NCBI GenBank assembly: GCA_051000755.1
Contig: JBPCNZ010000145.1
Span: forward strand, 1-56,302
Origin: JALZAH01 sp051000755
GTDB taxonomy: Bacteria; Actinomycetota; Acidimicrobiia; Acidimicrobiales; Palsa-688
Direction: 5' to 3'
Length of the DNA stretch: 56,302 nucleotides
The notes under the pieces are model-generated. The model was given only the letters and a program-made list of their open reading frames with translations. It searched no databases and had not been told where the DNA came from. Each line of letters starts with the position of its first letter. The first letter of the stretch is position 1. Position numbers and translations under genes: made by a program. Below, one piece after another: positions 32,233 through 41,015 of this stretch.

Positions 32233-34473
32233 TCAGGAACCTCGTCCGGGAAGGACCCGGTAGGCGTCGTAGATGCTGTCGAGCCGCTTGAGGGCACCGA
32301 GCAGCGACTCGAGATGGGCCGGATCGGCCAGCTCGAACTCGAAGCGCATCCGGCTGACCCGGTCCGCTCCGGTCAGGGTCTCGCTGCGGAGGATGTTGAG
32401 GTGGTGCTCGGCGATGATCTTCCACACGTCGACACCCAGCCGACTGCGGTCCAGGGCCTTCAGCTCCACCGCGGCGGTGAAGCTGCCACCCCGCTCGCGG
32501 TCCCACTCGACCTCGATCAGTCGGCCCACCTCCTCGGAGCTGAGGGCGCTGGCGTTGGCGCAGTCGGCCCGGTGGACGCTCACCCCCCGGCCCCGAGTGA
32601 CAAAGCCGATGATCTCGTCGCCTGGCACCGGGGTGCAACATCGCGACAGGCGGATCATCACCTCGTCGAGCCCCTCGACGTGGACGCCGATGCCTCCCCC
32701 GGTGGACCGGCGAGGCTGGCGAACGGTGGTCGGGAGTTGCTCCTCGTGCTCGCCGCCGCGCAGCTCCTTGGCCAGGCGCTGGGCGATGGAGCGGGCGGAG
32801 ACGTGGCCCTCGCCGACGGCGGCGTGGAGAGCGTCGAGGTCGGCGTAGTTGAGCGACTCGACGACGCTGGCCATCAACGGTGAGCCGTTGAGCTTCTGCA
32901 GGGGCAGGCCCTCCCGGCGGATGGCCTTGGCCAGATCCTCGCGCCCCGACTCGATGGCGTCCTCTCGACGTTCCCGCGAGAACCACTGTCGGATCTTGCT
33001 GCGGGCGCGGGGGGTGACGGCGATCCGCAGCCAGTCCCGGCTGGGACCGGCGGCGGGGACCTTGGAGGTGAAGATCTCCACGCTGTCGCCCGACTCCAGC
33101 TCGGAGTCGAGGGGCACCAGCCGCCCGTTGACGCGGGCGCCGATGCAGCGGTGCCCGACCTCGGTGTGGATGGCGTAGGCGAAATCGACCGGGGTGGCAT
33201 GGCGGGGCAGGGTGGTCACGTCGCCCTTGGGCGTGAAGACGAACACCTCGTCGGTGTCGAGGTCGAGCTTCAACGAGTCGAGGAACTCGGCCGGGTCGGA
33301 GCTCTCCGCCGACCAGTCCACGATCCGCTGCAACCAGGCCACGTCGGCGGCCGACGCCTTCTCCTTGTAGCCCCAGTGAGCGGCGATGCCCCTCTCCGCC
33401 CGGTTGTGCATCTCCCACGTGCGGATCTGGGCCTCCAGCGGCTTGCCCTGGGGACCGACGACCGTGGTGTGCAGGGACTGGTAGAGGTTGAACTTCGGGG
33501 TGTTCACATAGTCCTTGAAACGCCCCTGCACCGGAGCCCACGCGCCATGGATCGCTCCCAGGGCCGCCCAGCAGTCCTTGACCGACTCGACCAGGACCCG
33601 GACCCCGACGAGGTCGTAGATCTCGTCGAACTCCTTGCCCTTGACCACCATCTTCTCGTAGATGGAGTACAGGTGCTTGGGTCGACCGGTGACCTGGGCG
33701 TCGATGCGGGCCCCCTCCAGCCGCTCGTTGACCTGGTCGATCACCTGGGCCAGATACAGCTCCCGCTCCGGTGCCCTGGTGGCGACCATCTGCTCGATCT
33801 GGGCGTACCGGCGGGGATGCATGGCGGCAAAGGCCAGGTCCTCCAGCTGCCAGCGGATGTCCTGGATGCCGAAGCGGTGAGCGAGGGGAGCGTAGATGTC
33901 GAGGGTCTCATGCGCCGTCCGCTTCTGCTTCCACTCGGGCATGGCCGCGATGGTCCGCATGTTGTGGAGCCGATCGGCCAGCTTGATGAGCAGCACCCGG
34001 GGGTCCTTGGCCATCGCCACCAACATCTTGCGCATGCTGGCCGCCTGCTGGGCCTCCTTGGAGTCGAAGCTGATGCGGTCGAGCTTGGTGACCCCGTCGA
34101 CGATGGCCGCCACCGCGGGGCCGAAGTCGCTCTCGATGTCCTCCACGTTCAAGCGGGTGTCCTCCACGGCATCGTGGAGGAGGGCGGCGGCCACGGTGAC
34201 GTCGTCGAGGCCCAGACCGGCCAGGATGGTGGCCACCGCGAGGGGATGGGTGATGTAGGCCTCACCGGAGCGCCGCAACTGGCCCTCGTGGGCCCGGTCG
34301 GCGGCTTCATAGGCCCGGACGAACAGGCTGACGTCGCCTTTGGGGTGGCGGGCCCGGTAGGCGTCGAGGAGCGGGGTCAGGGCGTCGGCGGTCTGGACCT
34401 GGCGGCGCCACGGAAGGACGCGCTCCACCGTGGCCACGGCCCGACCACGGTTGACCCCTTCCACCCGGCTCAT
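32233..34473 (-). CDS. relA: Bifunctional (p)ppGpp synthetase/hydrolase Rel
   Basis: Rel (746 aa) makes and degrades (p)ppGpp in the stringent response. The hydrolase HD is intact (LLHDAVEDT, H100-D101), as is the synthetase loop (YQSLHTTVVGP, HWGYKE). TGS (FVFTPKGDVTTLPRHATPVDFAYAIH region, about 405), a zinc/CC domain (CCTPVPGDEIIGF, HRADC) and a C-terminal ACT domain follow in order. Both catalytic centres look functional. AAAGG precedes the ATG by 7 bases. It is downstream of apt by 27 bases and probably in the same transcript. Confidence 0.97.
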   Translation of the reverse strand: MSRVEGVNRGRAVATVERVLPWRRQVQTADALTPLLDAYRARHPKGDVSLFVRAYEAADRAHEGQLRRSGEAYITHPLAVATILAGLGLDDVTVAAALLHDAVEDTRLNVEDIESDFGPAVAAIVDGVTKLDRISFDSKEAQQAASMRKMLVAMAKDPRVLLIKLADRLHNMRTIAAMPEWKQKRTAHETLDIYAPLAHRFGIQDIRWQLEDLAFAAMHPRRYAQIEQMVATRAPERELYLAQVIDQVNERLEGARIDAQVTGRPKHLYSIYEKMVVKGKEFDEIYDLVGVRVLVESVKDCWAALGAIHGAWAPVQGRFKDYVNTPKFNLYQSLHTTVVGPQGKPLEAQIRTWEMHNRAERGIAAHWGYKEKASAADVAWLQRIVDWSAESSDPAEFLDSLKLDLDTDEVFVFTPKGDVTTLPRHATPVDFAYAIHTEVGHRCIGARVNGRLVPLDSELESGDSVEIFTSKVPAAGPSRDWLRIAVTPRARSKIRQWFSRERREDAIESGREDLAKAIRREGLPLQKLNGSPLMASVVESLNYADLDALHAAVGEGHVSARSIAQRLAKELRGGEHEEQLPTTVRQPRRSTGGGIGVHVEGLDEVMIRLSRCCTPVPGDEIIGFVTRGRGVSVHRADCANASALSSEEVGRLIEVEWDRERGGSFTAAVELKALDRSRLGVDVWKIIAEHHLNILRSETLTGADRVSRMRFEFELADPAHLESLLGALKRLDSIYDAYRVLPGRGS

Positions 34474-34500
34474 CGTCAGCCTTTCGTCATGAGAGGAACC

Positions 34501-35034
34501 TCATGAGTAGGTAATCAGAGAAATGACGTCTACTCCTTCCAGCTTGGCCCGTCCGGCGAGGAATGCGAGCTCGATCACGCACCCGAATCCGACCGTTGCC
34601 GCCCCCAGGGCCCCTACCAGGCGCACGCCGGCGCTGGCCGTCCCGCCGGTCGCCAGGACGTCGTCGATCACCAGCACCCGCTCCCCCGTGCTCAGGGCGT
34701 CGCGGTGGATCTCGAGGGTGTCGGTCCCGTATTCGAGGTCGTAGGTGTCGGACCGGACCTTCCACGGCAGCTTGCCGGCCTTGCGCACCGGCACGAAACC
34801 GGCTCCCAGGCGCATGGCGACGGGGGCGGCCAGAATGAAGCCGCGGGCTTCGATGCCGACGACCTTGTCGACCCCTCGGGCCTCCCACGGCTCGGCCAGG
34901 GCGGCCACGCAGTGCTCGAGACCCTTCGGATCGGCCAGCAGCGGCGTGATGTCCTTGTAGACGACGCCGGGCTTGGGGAAATCGGGCACATCCCGGATCC
35001 GGTCGGCCAGCCACCCTGCGTCGGTCCCGATCAT
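34501..35034 (-). CDS. apt: Adenine phosphoribosyltransferase
   Basis: Apt (177 aa) salvages adenine to AMP with PRPP. The PRPP motif VLVIDDVLATGGTASA, the N-terminal DFPKPGVVYKDITPLL and GIEARGF are typical. It sits between secF and relA, the order found in many actinobacteria. TAGCGT lies 6 bases before the ATG, so apt-relA has its own leaderless promoter. Confidence 0.97.
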   Translation of the reverse strand: MIGTDAGWLADRIRDVPDFPKPGVVYKDITPLLADPKGLEHCVAALAEPWEARGVDKVVGIEARGFILAAPVAMRLGAGFVPVRKAGKLPWKVRSDTYDLEYGTDTLEIHRDALSTGERVLVIDDVLATGGTASAGVRLVGALGAATVGFGCVIELAFLAGRAKLEGVDVISLITYS

Positions 35035-35046
35035 CGCCCCACGCTA
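35035..35046 (-). promoter_or_regulatory. Promoter -10 (TAGCGT) at apt, leaderless
   Basis: TAGCGT (35046-35041) is exactly 6 bases before the apt ATG, which places +1 on the A of ATG. No SD is present. It lies in the 22-base gap after secF. Confidence 0.55.
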
Positions 35047-35056
35047 CCCGGCCCGG

Positions 35057-36463
35057 CTAACGCCGCCGCTTCTTGCGGGGCCGGGGAGGTGGCCGGTTGG
35101 CACGGGGTGGCACAGGAGAAGAGGGAGGCACGGCCACGCCGCCCTCGGGCGGGTGGTCCCTGCCTCTCCCCCCCGGATCCGCCGGCGCGTCGCCAGGCTC
35201 GGTCTCCCCGTAGTGGTCCAGTGGGGCGGAAGGCCGGACTCGGCGCTGGATCCCTCCCCCGTTGCCTCTCGGCGGCGAGCTCGACCCGCCATTGGCCGCG
35301 CCCGCATCGAGATTGTCAGCATCGCCCTCGAATCGTGCCGCGATGCGCCGTTTCGGCGGTCGGGCCCGACCGGGGCGCGGCGCTCCCACCTTGTCCGCCC
35401 CACCGAGTTGGCCGGCGGCAGCCGCCGCGGCCGGCGTCATTCGCTCCGCGCCGGTGGCGGTGCCGGTACCGGAGCGCTTGGTCAATCGGGACCGGATCTG
35501 GGCGTAGCGGGGCTCGCGCTCCTTCAGCAGCCCGACCAGAGGCGAGGCGATGAAGATGGACGAGTAGGCACCGGTGGTCAGGCCGATGAACAGGGCCAGG
35601 CCGAAGTCCTCGAGAGCGGAGGCCCCGAGGAAACCGGCACCGATGACCAGGATGGACAGGATCGGGATGATGGCCACGAACGAGGTGTTGATCGATCGGG
35701 CCAGGACCTGGTTCATCGACAGGTTGACGGTGTCGGTGTAGGTGATCCGCCCGGTGGACGCCAGCCCGCGCGTGTTTTCCTGCACCTTGTCGAACACGAC
35801 GATGGTGTCGTAGAGGGAGTAGCCGAGGATGGTGAGGAAGGCGATCACCGTGTCCGGGCTCACCTGGAAGCCCGAGAGGGAGTAGATCCCCACCGTCACC
35901 AGGATGTCGTGGACCAGCGCCACCAGGGCGGCAAGAGCCATCTTGGCCTCGAAGCGCAGCCAGATGTAGGCGGAGACGACCACCAGGAAGATGATCACCG
36001 CCCGGACGGCCTTGTCGGTGATGTCCGATCCCCATGACGGCCCGATGTCGTTGAGCTGGACGTCGTTGGTCGACGTATGGGCCAGCTTGGCCAACGAGGA
36101 CGTCACGGCTGCCACCTCGGTGCTGTTGGCGGTGGCCGTGGCGGGCGCTTCGACCTTGACGATGCGCTTGTTGGTCTGGTGGTCGGTAAGGGTCTGGATG
36201 GTCGCCTGGCTGAGCTGCGAGCCGAACCCGTTGATCCCCCCGAGGGCACCGCGGACGGCGCCGACGGACGCGGTGGTCGGCACCTCCCACGTGGTGCCCC
36301 CCTTGAAGTCGATGGAGAAGTTGAGGCCTCGCACCCCGAGGGAGATGAAGCCGATGACGATCACCAATCCGGAGATGGCGAACCAGCGCCGCCACCGTCC
36401 GGCGAAGTCGAACGACGTCTCCCCTCGGAACAGCCGGGAGAAGACGTTGCGCCGTTCGCTCAC
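35057..36463 (-). CDS. secF: Protein translocase subunit SecF with long C-terminal tail
   Basis: SecF with SecD uses the proton gradient to pull proteins out of the Sec channel. Six membrane helices are visible from FAISGLVIVIGFISLGVRG through VIAFLTILGYSLYDTIVVFD to LALFIGLTTGAYSSIFIASPL. The family core ends near residue 310. A further 150 residues form a Pro/Gly/Arg-rich, highly basic cytoplasmic tail with no recognisable domain, longer than usual. Its start overlaps the secD stop by 4 bases. Confidence 0.95.
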   Translation of the reverse strand: MSERRNVFSRLFRGETSFDFAGRWRRWFAISGLVIVIGFISLGVRGLNFSIDFKGGTTWEVPTTASVGAVRGALGGINGFGSQLSQATIQTLTDHQTNKRIVKVEAPATATANSTEVAAVTSSLAKLAHTSTNDVQLNDIGPSWGSDITDKAVRAVIIFLVVVSAYIWLRFEAKMALAALVALVHDILVTVGIYSLSGFQVSPDTVIAFLTILGYSLYDTIVVFDKVQENTRGLASTGRITYTDTVNLSMNQVLARSINTSFVAIIPILSILVIGAGFLGASALEDFGLALFIGLTTGAYSSIFIASPLVGLLKEREPRYAQIRSRLTKRSGTGTATGAERMTPAAAAAAGQLGGADKVGAPRPGRARPPKRRIAARFEGDADNLDAGAANGGSSSPPRGNGGGIQRRVRPSAPLDHYGETEPGDAPADPGGRGRDHPPEGGVAVPPSSPVPPRANRPPPRPRKKRRR

Positions 36464-38118
36464 GATGTGCCCCCGGCGGCGCTGACGCCAAGGCCTCGGG
36501 CCACGCCCAGGATCGGGTTGTCGGTGAAGGCCCGCCGGCGCCCGACGAGGATGACCATGGGCCGGATGAACAGGTAGGCGGTGGCCACATCGAGCAGGGT
36601 GGACAGGCCCAGGGTGAACGCGAAGCCCCGAACGTCACCGGCGGTGAACAGGTAGAGGATGAGGGCGGCCAGGAACGAGACGAAGTCGGCGGTGAGGACG
36701 GTGCGGAACGCCCGGGCGAAGCTGCGCTCGGTCGACTGGCGGATGGACCTCCCCCCTCGGACCTCGTCTTTCAGGCGTTCGAAGTAGACCACATAGGAGT
36801 CCACGGTGATGCCGACGGACACGATGATGCCGGTCACCCCCGAGAGGGTGAGGGCCAGGCTCGAGGTCTGGGACAGTTCGGTGATGATGGAGTAGAGCAG
36901 GGCGCCACCGACACCGAGCCCGATCAGCACCACCAGGCCCAGGGCCCGGTAGTACAGGATCATGTACAGCATCACCAACACGATGCCGCCCAGCCCGGCG
37001 AGCAGGCCGGCCTTGAGGGAGTCCGAGCCGATGGTGGCCGAGACCGTCTGGACCGACTGCGGCGTGAACCGGACCGGGAGGGACCCGTACCGCAGCTCGA
37101 GGGACAGGTCCGATGCCTGCTTGGCGGTGAACGAGCCGGAGATCTGAGCCTGGCCGTTGAAGCTCGACTGTTCGATGGTGGGAGCAGATTCGAGGACACC
37201 GTCGAGCTCGATCGCCTCCTGGCTACGGGGATCAGCGCTGGTGGCCGACTTGCTGTAGAACTGGTTGCGGACCGCAGCCATCTTGTCGAAGGCGGCCGAC
37301 CCGGCGGAGTTGAACGACAGGTTGACGACGTACTGGCTGGTGTTCTGGTCCTGGGAGACGCTGGCGGTCTTGACGCCCTTGCCGGTCAGATCGGAGGGGC
37401 CCAGGATGAACCGGGCCTTGTTCGAATAGCCGGAGGTGGGCGAAGCCGTGACGATGACCGTCGCCTTGGACGTGTCCCCGTCGGCGCTGGTGGTGGGCAA
37501 CTGGGCCGCGTTGCTGGCGCTGCAGTCGGCCTGGGAGGGCGGCGCGTCGAGGGGCACGGGTGCCGAGGGGGCTGCCTGCCCGCCGGCCGATGGCTGGGTC
37601 GGGGCGGGGGGTGTGGTCGCCGGCGTGGTAGGGGCGGTCTGCCTGGCGGGGCGGACCGCCGCCGCCAGTCGGTCGCCCAGGTGGACGCCGCCGGGAACGC
37701 CGGCGCCCTGGGGGCTGGGGCTCGGAGGGGTGGAGGACGCGGTGGTCGGGGCCTTCGGGGGGGTGTAGGCGGGGATGGCGCAATAGACAGGACGGAAGTA
37801 CAACGTGGCCGTCGTCCCCAGCACCTTCAGTGCATTCTGTGAGTTCTTGATGCCCGGCAGGCTGACGACCACGTCGTGGCCCTGGCGCTCGATGTTGGAG
37901 TTGGCCACACCCAGGCCGTTGACCCGGTTCTGGATGATCGAAACGGCCTGGGACAGGGTGGCGTCGTCGACGGTGCCCTGGGGTTGGAGGACCACCGACA
38001 CTCCGCCCTTGAGGTCGAGGCCGAGGATGGGGGTGTGCCCGACCAGGATGGTGGCACCCAGGGACACGATGGCGACGGCGATGATCCCGAAGAGGGACCA
38101 GACCATGCTGCGGCGCAT
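36460..38118 (-). CDS. secD: Protein translocase subunit SecD
   Basis: SecD (552 aa) begins MRRSMVWSLFGIIAVAIVSL, with the first membrane helix, followed by the periplasmic P1 domain (LGLDLKGGVSVVLQP, QNRVNGLGV), a Pro/Thr/Ala-rich insert of about 90 residues common in actinobacterial SecD, the P4 domain, and five more helices with GLGVGGALLYSIITEL and VGITVDSYVVYFERLKDE. The frame is open to 38388, but upstream of 38118 it is the repeat-rich shadow of yajC, so I use ATG 38118, 25 bases after the yajC stop. ATG 38106 is an alternative. Confidence 0.96.
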   Translation of the reverse strand: MRRSMVWSLFGIIAVAIVSLGATILVGHTPILGLDLKGGVSVVLQPQGTVDDATLSQAVSIIQNRVNGLGVANSNIERQGHDVVVSLPGIKNSQNALKVLGTTATLYFRPVYCAIPAYTPPKAPTTASSTPPSPSPQGAGVPGGVHLGDRLAAAVRPARQTAPTTPATTPPAPTQPSAGGQAAPSAPVPLDAPPSQADCSASNAAQLPTTSADGDTSKATVIVTASPTSGYSNKARFILGPSDLTGKGVKTASVSQDQNTSQYVVNLSFNSAGSAAFDKMAAVRNQFYSKSATSADPRSQEAIELDGVLESAPTIEQSSFNGQAQISGSFTAKQASDLSLELRYGSLPVRFTPQSVQTVSATIGSDSLKAGLLAGLGGIVLVMLYMILYYRALGLVVLIGLGVGGALLYSIITELSQTSSLALTLSGVTGIIVSVGITVDSYVVYFERLKDEVRGGRSIRQSTERSFARAFRTVLTADFVSFLAALILYLFTAGDVRGFAFTLGLSTLLDVATAYLFIRPMVILVGRRRAFTDNPILGVARGLGVSAAGGTS

Positions 38119-38143
38119 GATCAGCGACCGTCCGGCAACAACC

Positions 38144-38791
38144 TCAACGACTCCCCGAGCCGGTGCCGGTCTCGCCGTCGGTGGGGCCGGGATGTCCGTC
38201 GCTGCCGCGACGGCCGGAGCCGCCGTTGCCGGCATCGTCGTCGGCCACCGGGAAATCGGCCGACGGGTGATCGGCCGACGGGTGATCGGCCGACGGGTAA
38301 TCCGCCGAAGGGTGGTCCCCCGACGTGTGGTCCGCCCTACCGTGGTCGCCGGCGTCCTCGTCGTGGATGGCCTCGTGGTCGCCCTCACCGTCGGGCGCCT
38401 CGTCCCAGGGATCGGGGGGCATGTCGCCCTCGCTGTCGTCGGCGACCGCCGGCGTCCCTCCAGCCGAGGCCGGGCGGGCGTTGATGGCCCGCTTCACGAA
38501 GGTCATCACGATCCCATCGGCCACCTCGACATCGAAGGTGGTGTCGGTGATGGCGACGATCGTTCCCATGATGCCGCCCACGGACATGACCTCGGAGCCG
38601 AGGTCGAGGGTGGAGACCTGGGTCCGTTGCTGCTTCATCCGGGCCTGACGGGGACGGATGATCAGGAAATAGCCGACTCCCACGATGAGCAGCAGGAACA
38701 CGATGGTGAAGACGCTGCTCCCGCTGCTGGTCTTCCCCTTGACGGTGGTGGACGTGGCTGCGAGCAGCAGAGGATGGAGGAGGAAGGTCAT
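38144..38791 (-). CDS. yajC: Sec translocon accessory protein YajC with repeat tail
   Basis: YajC (215 aa here) binds SecDF. One membrane helix (VFTIVFLLLIVGVGYFLIIRP) and the conserved RMKQQRTQVSTLDLGSEVMSVGGIMGTI (residues about 48-75) define the family. The usual protein ends near residue 110. This one continues with an acidic tail rich in Asp/His and SADHP repeats, encoded by 15-bp repeats. The frame is open to 38920, but ATG 38791 gives a normal N-terminus. No strong SD; TACAGT lies about 40 bases upstream. Confidence 0.9.
   Translation of the reverse strand: MTFLLHPLLLAATSTTVKGKTSSGSSVFTIVFLLLIVGVGYFLIIRPRQARMKQQRTQVSTLDLGSEVMSVGGIMGTIVAITDTTFDVEVADGIVMTFVKRAINARPASAGGTPAVADDSEGDMPPDPWDEAPDGEGDHEAIHDEDAGDHGRADHTSGDHPSADYPSADHPSADHPSADFPVADDDAGNGGSGRRGSDGHPGPTDGETGTGSGSR
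38253..38327. repeat. 15-bp tandem repeat in the yajC tail
   Basis: About five copies of a 15-base unit (CGACGGGTGATCGGC on the plus strand) encode SADHP, with SADYP and SADFP variants, at the C-terminus of YajC. The repeat keeps the reading frame, so copy number changes would only lengthen or shorten the tail. Confidence 0.85.
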
Positions 38792-38831
38792 GGGCAGGTG
38801 GGGGCCGCTCCCCGAGGGGAGGGATCGGGAG

Positions 38832-38837
38832 ACTGTA
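38832..38837 (-). promoter_or_regulatory. Possible -10 (TACAGT) for yajC-secD-secF
   Basis: TACAGT fits TANNNT and would give a leader of about 34 bases before the yajC ATG. There is no good -35 or SD. The element lies in the 104-base gap after tgt, which also has GC-rich inverted repeats. Confidence 0.3.
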
Positions 38838-38895
38838 CCAAGGCCGGCGGCCCGGCTGGGGCCGTCCCCGGGGGGAAGGCCTGGCCCGGGCTCGT

Positions 38896-40008
38896 TCAGG
38901 TCGGGCCGGGGGACCCCCACTGGGCGGCGACGACGTCACGCAGGTGCTGGAGGGTTCCCGCTGCCACCGCCTGGGCGCAGCGACCCATCAGGTCCTGCAC
39001 CCACGTCAGGTTGTGGATGCTCAGCAGGCGCCCGGCGGTCGGTTCCCCGACGGCGAGGAGGTGACGCAGGTAGCCGCGGCTGTGGCGGGCACAGACCCGG
39101 CAACCGCAATCGGGGTCGAGCGGGCCATCCTCGAGGGCGCGGGCGGCGGCCCGCACCGACAGGCGGCCCTGGCTGGTGAGGGCTGTCCCGTGTCGGGCCA
39201 GGCGGGTGGGCAGGACGCAATCGAACATGTCGACGCCGAGGGCCACCGCCTCCACCATCGACACCGGGTCCCCGACGCCCATGAGGTAGCGGGGGCGGTC
39301 GGCGGGAAGGCGGGCGGTGACCGCGGCGAGGGCGGGGAGCATCTGGTCGAGGGGCTCGCCGACCGAGAGCCCTCCGATCCCATAGCCGTCGAAGTCGAGG
39401 GCAACGGTTCTCTCCGCGCTCTCGGCCCGCAGGTCGACCGAGATCCCGCCCTGGACGATCCCGAAGAGAGCCTGATCCCGACGCTGGTGGCACGTCCGGG
39501 CTCGCGCCGCCCAGGCCAGGGTACGTTCAGCGGCCGAGCGGATCTGGGGGTCGGGCGCGGGCAGGCCCGGACAGATGTCGAGGGCCATCTGGATGTCCGC
39601 CCCGAGTTCCTCCTGGATGGCCACCGCCTCCTCAGGGGTGAGACGGTGACGGGATCCGTCATAGGTGGAGCGAAAGCTGACCCCGTCGTCGTCGACCGAG
39701 GCTCCGAGGGAGAAGACCTGATAGCCACCCGAGTCGGTGAGCAGGTGCCCGCCGAAGCCGAGGAAGCGGTGCAGCCCGCCGAGAGCGGCGATGGCCTTGG
39801 TGCCGGGTCGCAGCATCAGGTGGTAGGTGTTGGCCAGCACGACCTGGGGGGCCAGGGCATCGAGGTCGTCGGTGTCGAGCAGGCGCACCGCTCCCCTCGT
39901 CCCTACGGGCATGAAACAGGGGGTGGTAATGACCCCCCGTGGTGTGGTGATCGTCCCGGTTCGGGCCAACCCGTCGATGGCGTCGCCCCGGAACACCGCC
40001 GCAGTCAC
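38896..40008 (-). CDS. tgt: Queuine tRNA-guanosine transglycosylase
   Basis: Tgt swaps guanine 34 of GUN-anticodon tRNAs for preQ1. The nucleophile and substrate residues are present in LLTDSGGYQVFSLGA (D92) and DMFDCVLPTR, and the zinc site is CGCRVC with a following Cys/His (HSRGYLRHLL). Length is 370 aa. The frame is open far upstream, but GTG 40008 overlaps the queA stop as GTGA and gives a normal start (MTAAVFRGDAID). With queA it implies a queuosine pathway. No preQ1 synthesis genes (queC, D, E, F) are in this window. Confidence 0.96.
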   Translation of the reverse strand: MTAAVFRGDAIDGLARTGTITTPRGVITTPCFMPVGTRGAVRLLDTDDLDALAPQVVLANTYHLMLRPGTKAIAALGGLHRFLGFGGHLLTDSGGYQVFSLGASVDDDGVSFRSTYDGSRHRLTPEEAVAIQEELGADIQMALDICPGLPAPDPQIRSAAERTLAWAARARTCHQRRDQALFGIVQGGISVDLRAESAERTVALDFDGYGIGGLSVGEPLDQMLPALAAVTARLPADRPRYLMGVGDPVSMVEAVALGVDMFDCVLPTRLARHGTALTSQGRLSVRAAARALEDGPLDPDCGCRVCARHSRGYLRHLLAVGEPTAGRLLSIHNLTWVQDLMGRCAQAVAAGTLQHLRDVVAAQWGSPGPT

Positions 40009-41015
40009 GGCCCTGTCCCCGAGCGGGTGACGATCATGGCGTCGCCGAAGGACAGGAAGCGGTAGCCGGCCGCCAGGGCGCAGCCGTACAGGTCCCGCCA
40101 CCGGGGGCCGCAGAACGACTCCAGGAGGACGAGGAGCGACGAGCGAGGCTGGTGGAAGTTGGTGAGCAGCACATCGACGACGGCGAAGGGGTAGTCGCCG
40201 TGGATGAACAGGTCGGTGCGGCCCTGCAGGGAGCCGGTGGCGGCCGCCGCCTCCAGGGCTCGGGTGGTGGTGGTCCCGATGGCGATGACCCGGCGGGCAG
40301 AACGGCACGCGTCCATGGTCCGGGCCTCCACCCGGTATCGCTCGACGTGCATGACGTGGGACTCGACCGTCGCCGCGCTGAGGGGTCGGAACGTCCCGAG
40401 CCCCACCGCCAGATCGACCGCCTCCACCACGGCCCCCCGCTCCCGGCAGCGATCGAGCACCGCCTCGGTCAGGTGCAACCCCGCCGTCGGGGCGGCCACC
40501 GAACCAGGACGGTCGGCGTAGACCGTCTGGTAGCGCTCGGGGTCGGCCAGAGGCTCGTGGATGTAGGGCGGCAACGGGACCTGGCGGAGCTCGGCCAGGC
40601 GGTCGGGGCCCAGGAGCCGGACCTCCCGACGCCCGTCGTCGAGGCGGGCGCCGATCTCCACCACCGCCTCGCCGCCGTCGGTCGTGGTGAGCACGGTCCC
40701 CGGCGCCAGCCGCCGACCGGGCCGGACCAGGGCGATCCACGAGCCGTCGCCCCGGCTGGGGTCCGCTTCGAGCAGGAGCACCTCGGCGGCTGCCCCGGTC
40801 TGCTTGCGGAGGCGCAGGCGGGCCGGCAGGACCCGGGACGTGTTGACGACAACGACGTCGCCCGGTCCCACCAGGGCCGGCAGATCGCGCACGTGGCGAT
40901 GCTCGGGAGCGGCACGGGGATCGAGGGCCACCAGCAGGCGGGCCCCATCGCGGGGTTCGATCGGATGCTGGGCGATGGCCTTTTCCGGCAGGGCGTACTC
41001 GGGAACAGCGCTCAC
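40005..41015 (-). CDS. queA: S-adenosylmethionine:tRNA ribosyltransferase-isomerase
   Basis: QueA transfers the ribosyl part of SAM to preQ1 in tRNA to form epoxyqueuosine. YALPEKAIAQHPIEPRDGAR is the N-terminal signature; VVNTSRVLPARL, SVAAPTAGLHLT and VGLGTFRPLS follow. Length is 336 aa from GTG 41015, which overlaps the ruvB stop as GTGA. The longer open frame to 41249 is a shadow of ruvB. Confidence 0.96.
   Translation of the reverse strand: MSAVPEYALPEKAIAQHPIEPRDGARLLVALDPRAAPEHRHVRDLPALVGPGDVVVVNTSRVLPARLRLRKQTGAAAEVLLLEADPSRGDGSWIALVRPGRRLAPGTVLTTTDGGEAVVEIGARLDDGRREVRLLGPDRLAELRQVPLPPYIHEPLADPERYQTVYADRPGSVAAPTAGLHLTEAVLDRCRERGAVVEAVDLAVGLGTFRPLSAATVESHVMHVERYRVEARTMDACRSARRVIAIGTTTTRALEAAAATGSLQGRTDLFIHGDYPFAVVDVLLTNFHQPRSSLLVLLESFCGPRWRDLYGCALAAGYRFLSFGDAMIVTRSGTGP

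Noticed and set aside
36460..38388. A longer SecD starting at 38388 with ITRRP repeats
   Set aside because: The extra 90 residues are the out-of-frame reading of the yajC repeat tail. A normal SecD N-terminus begins at ATG 38118.
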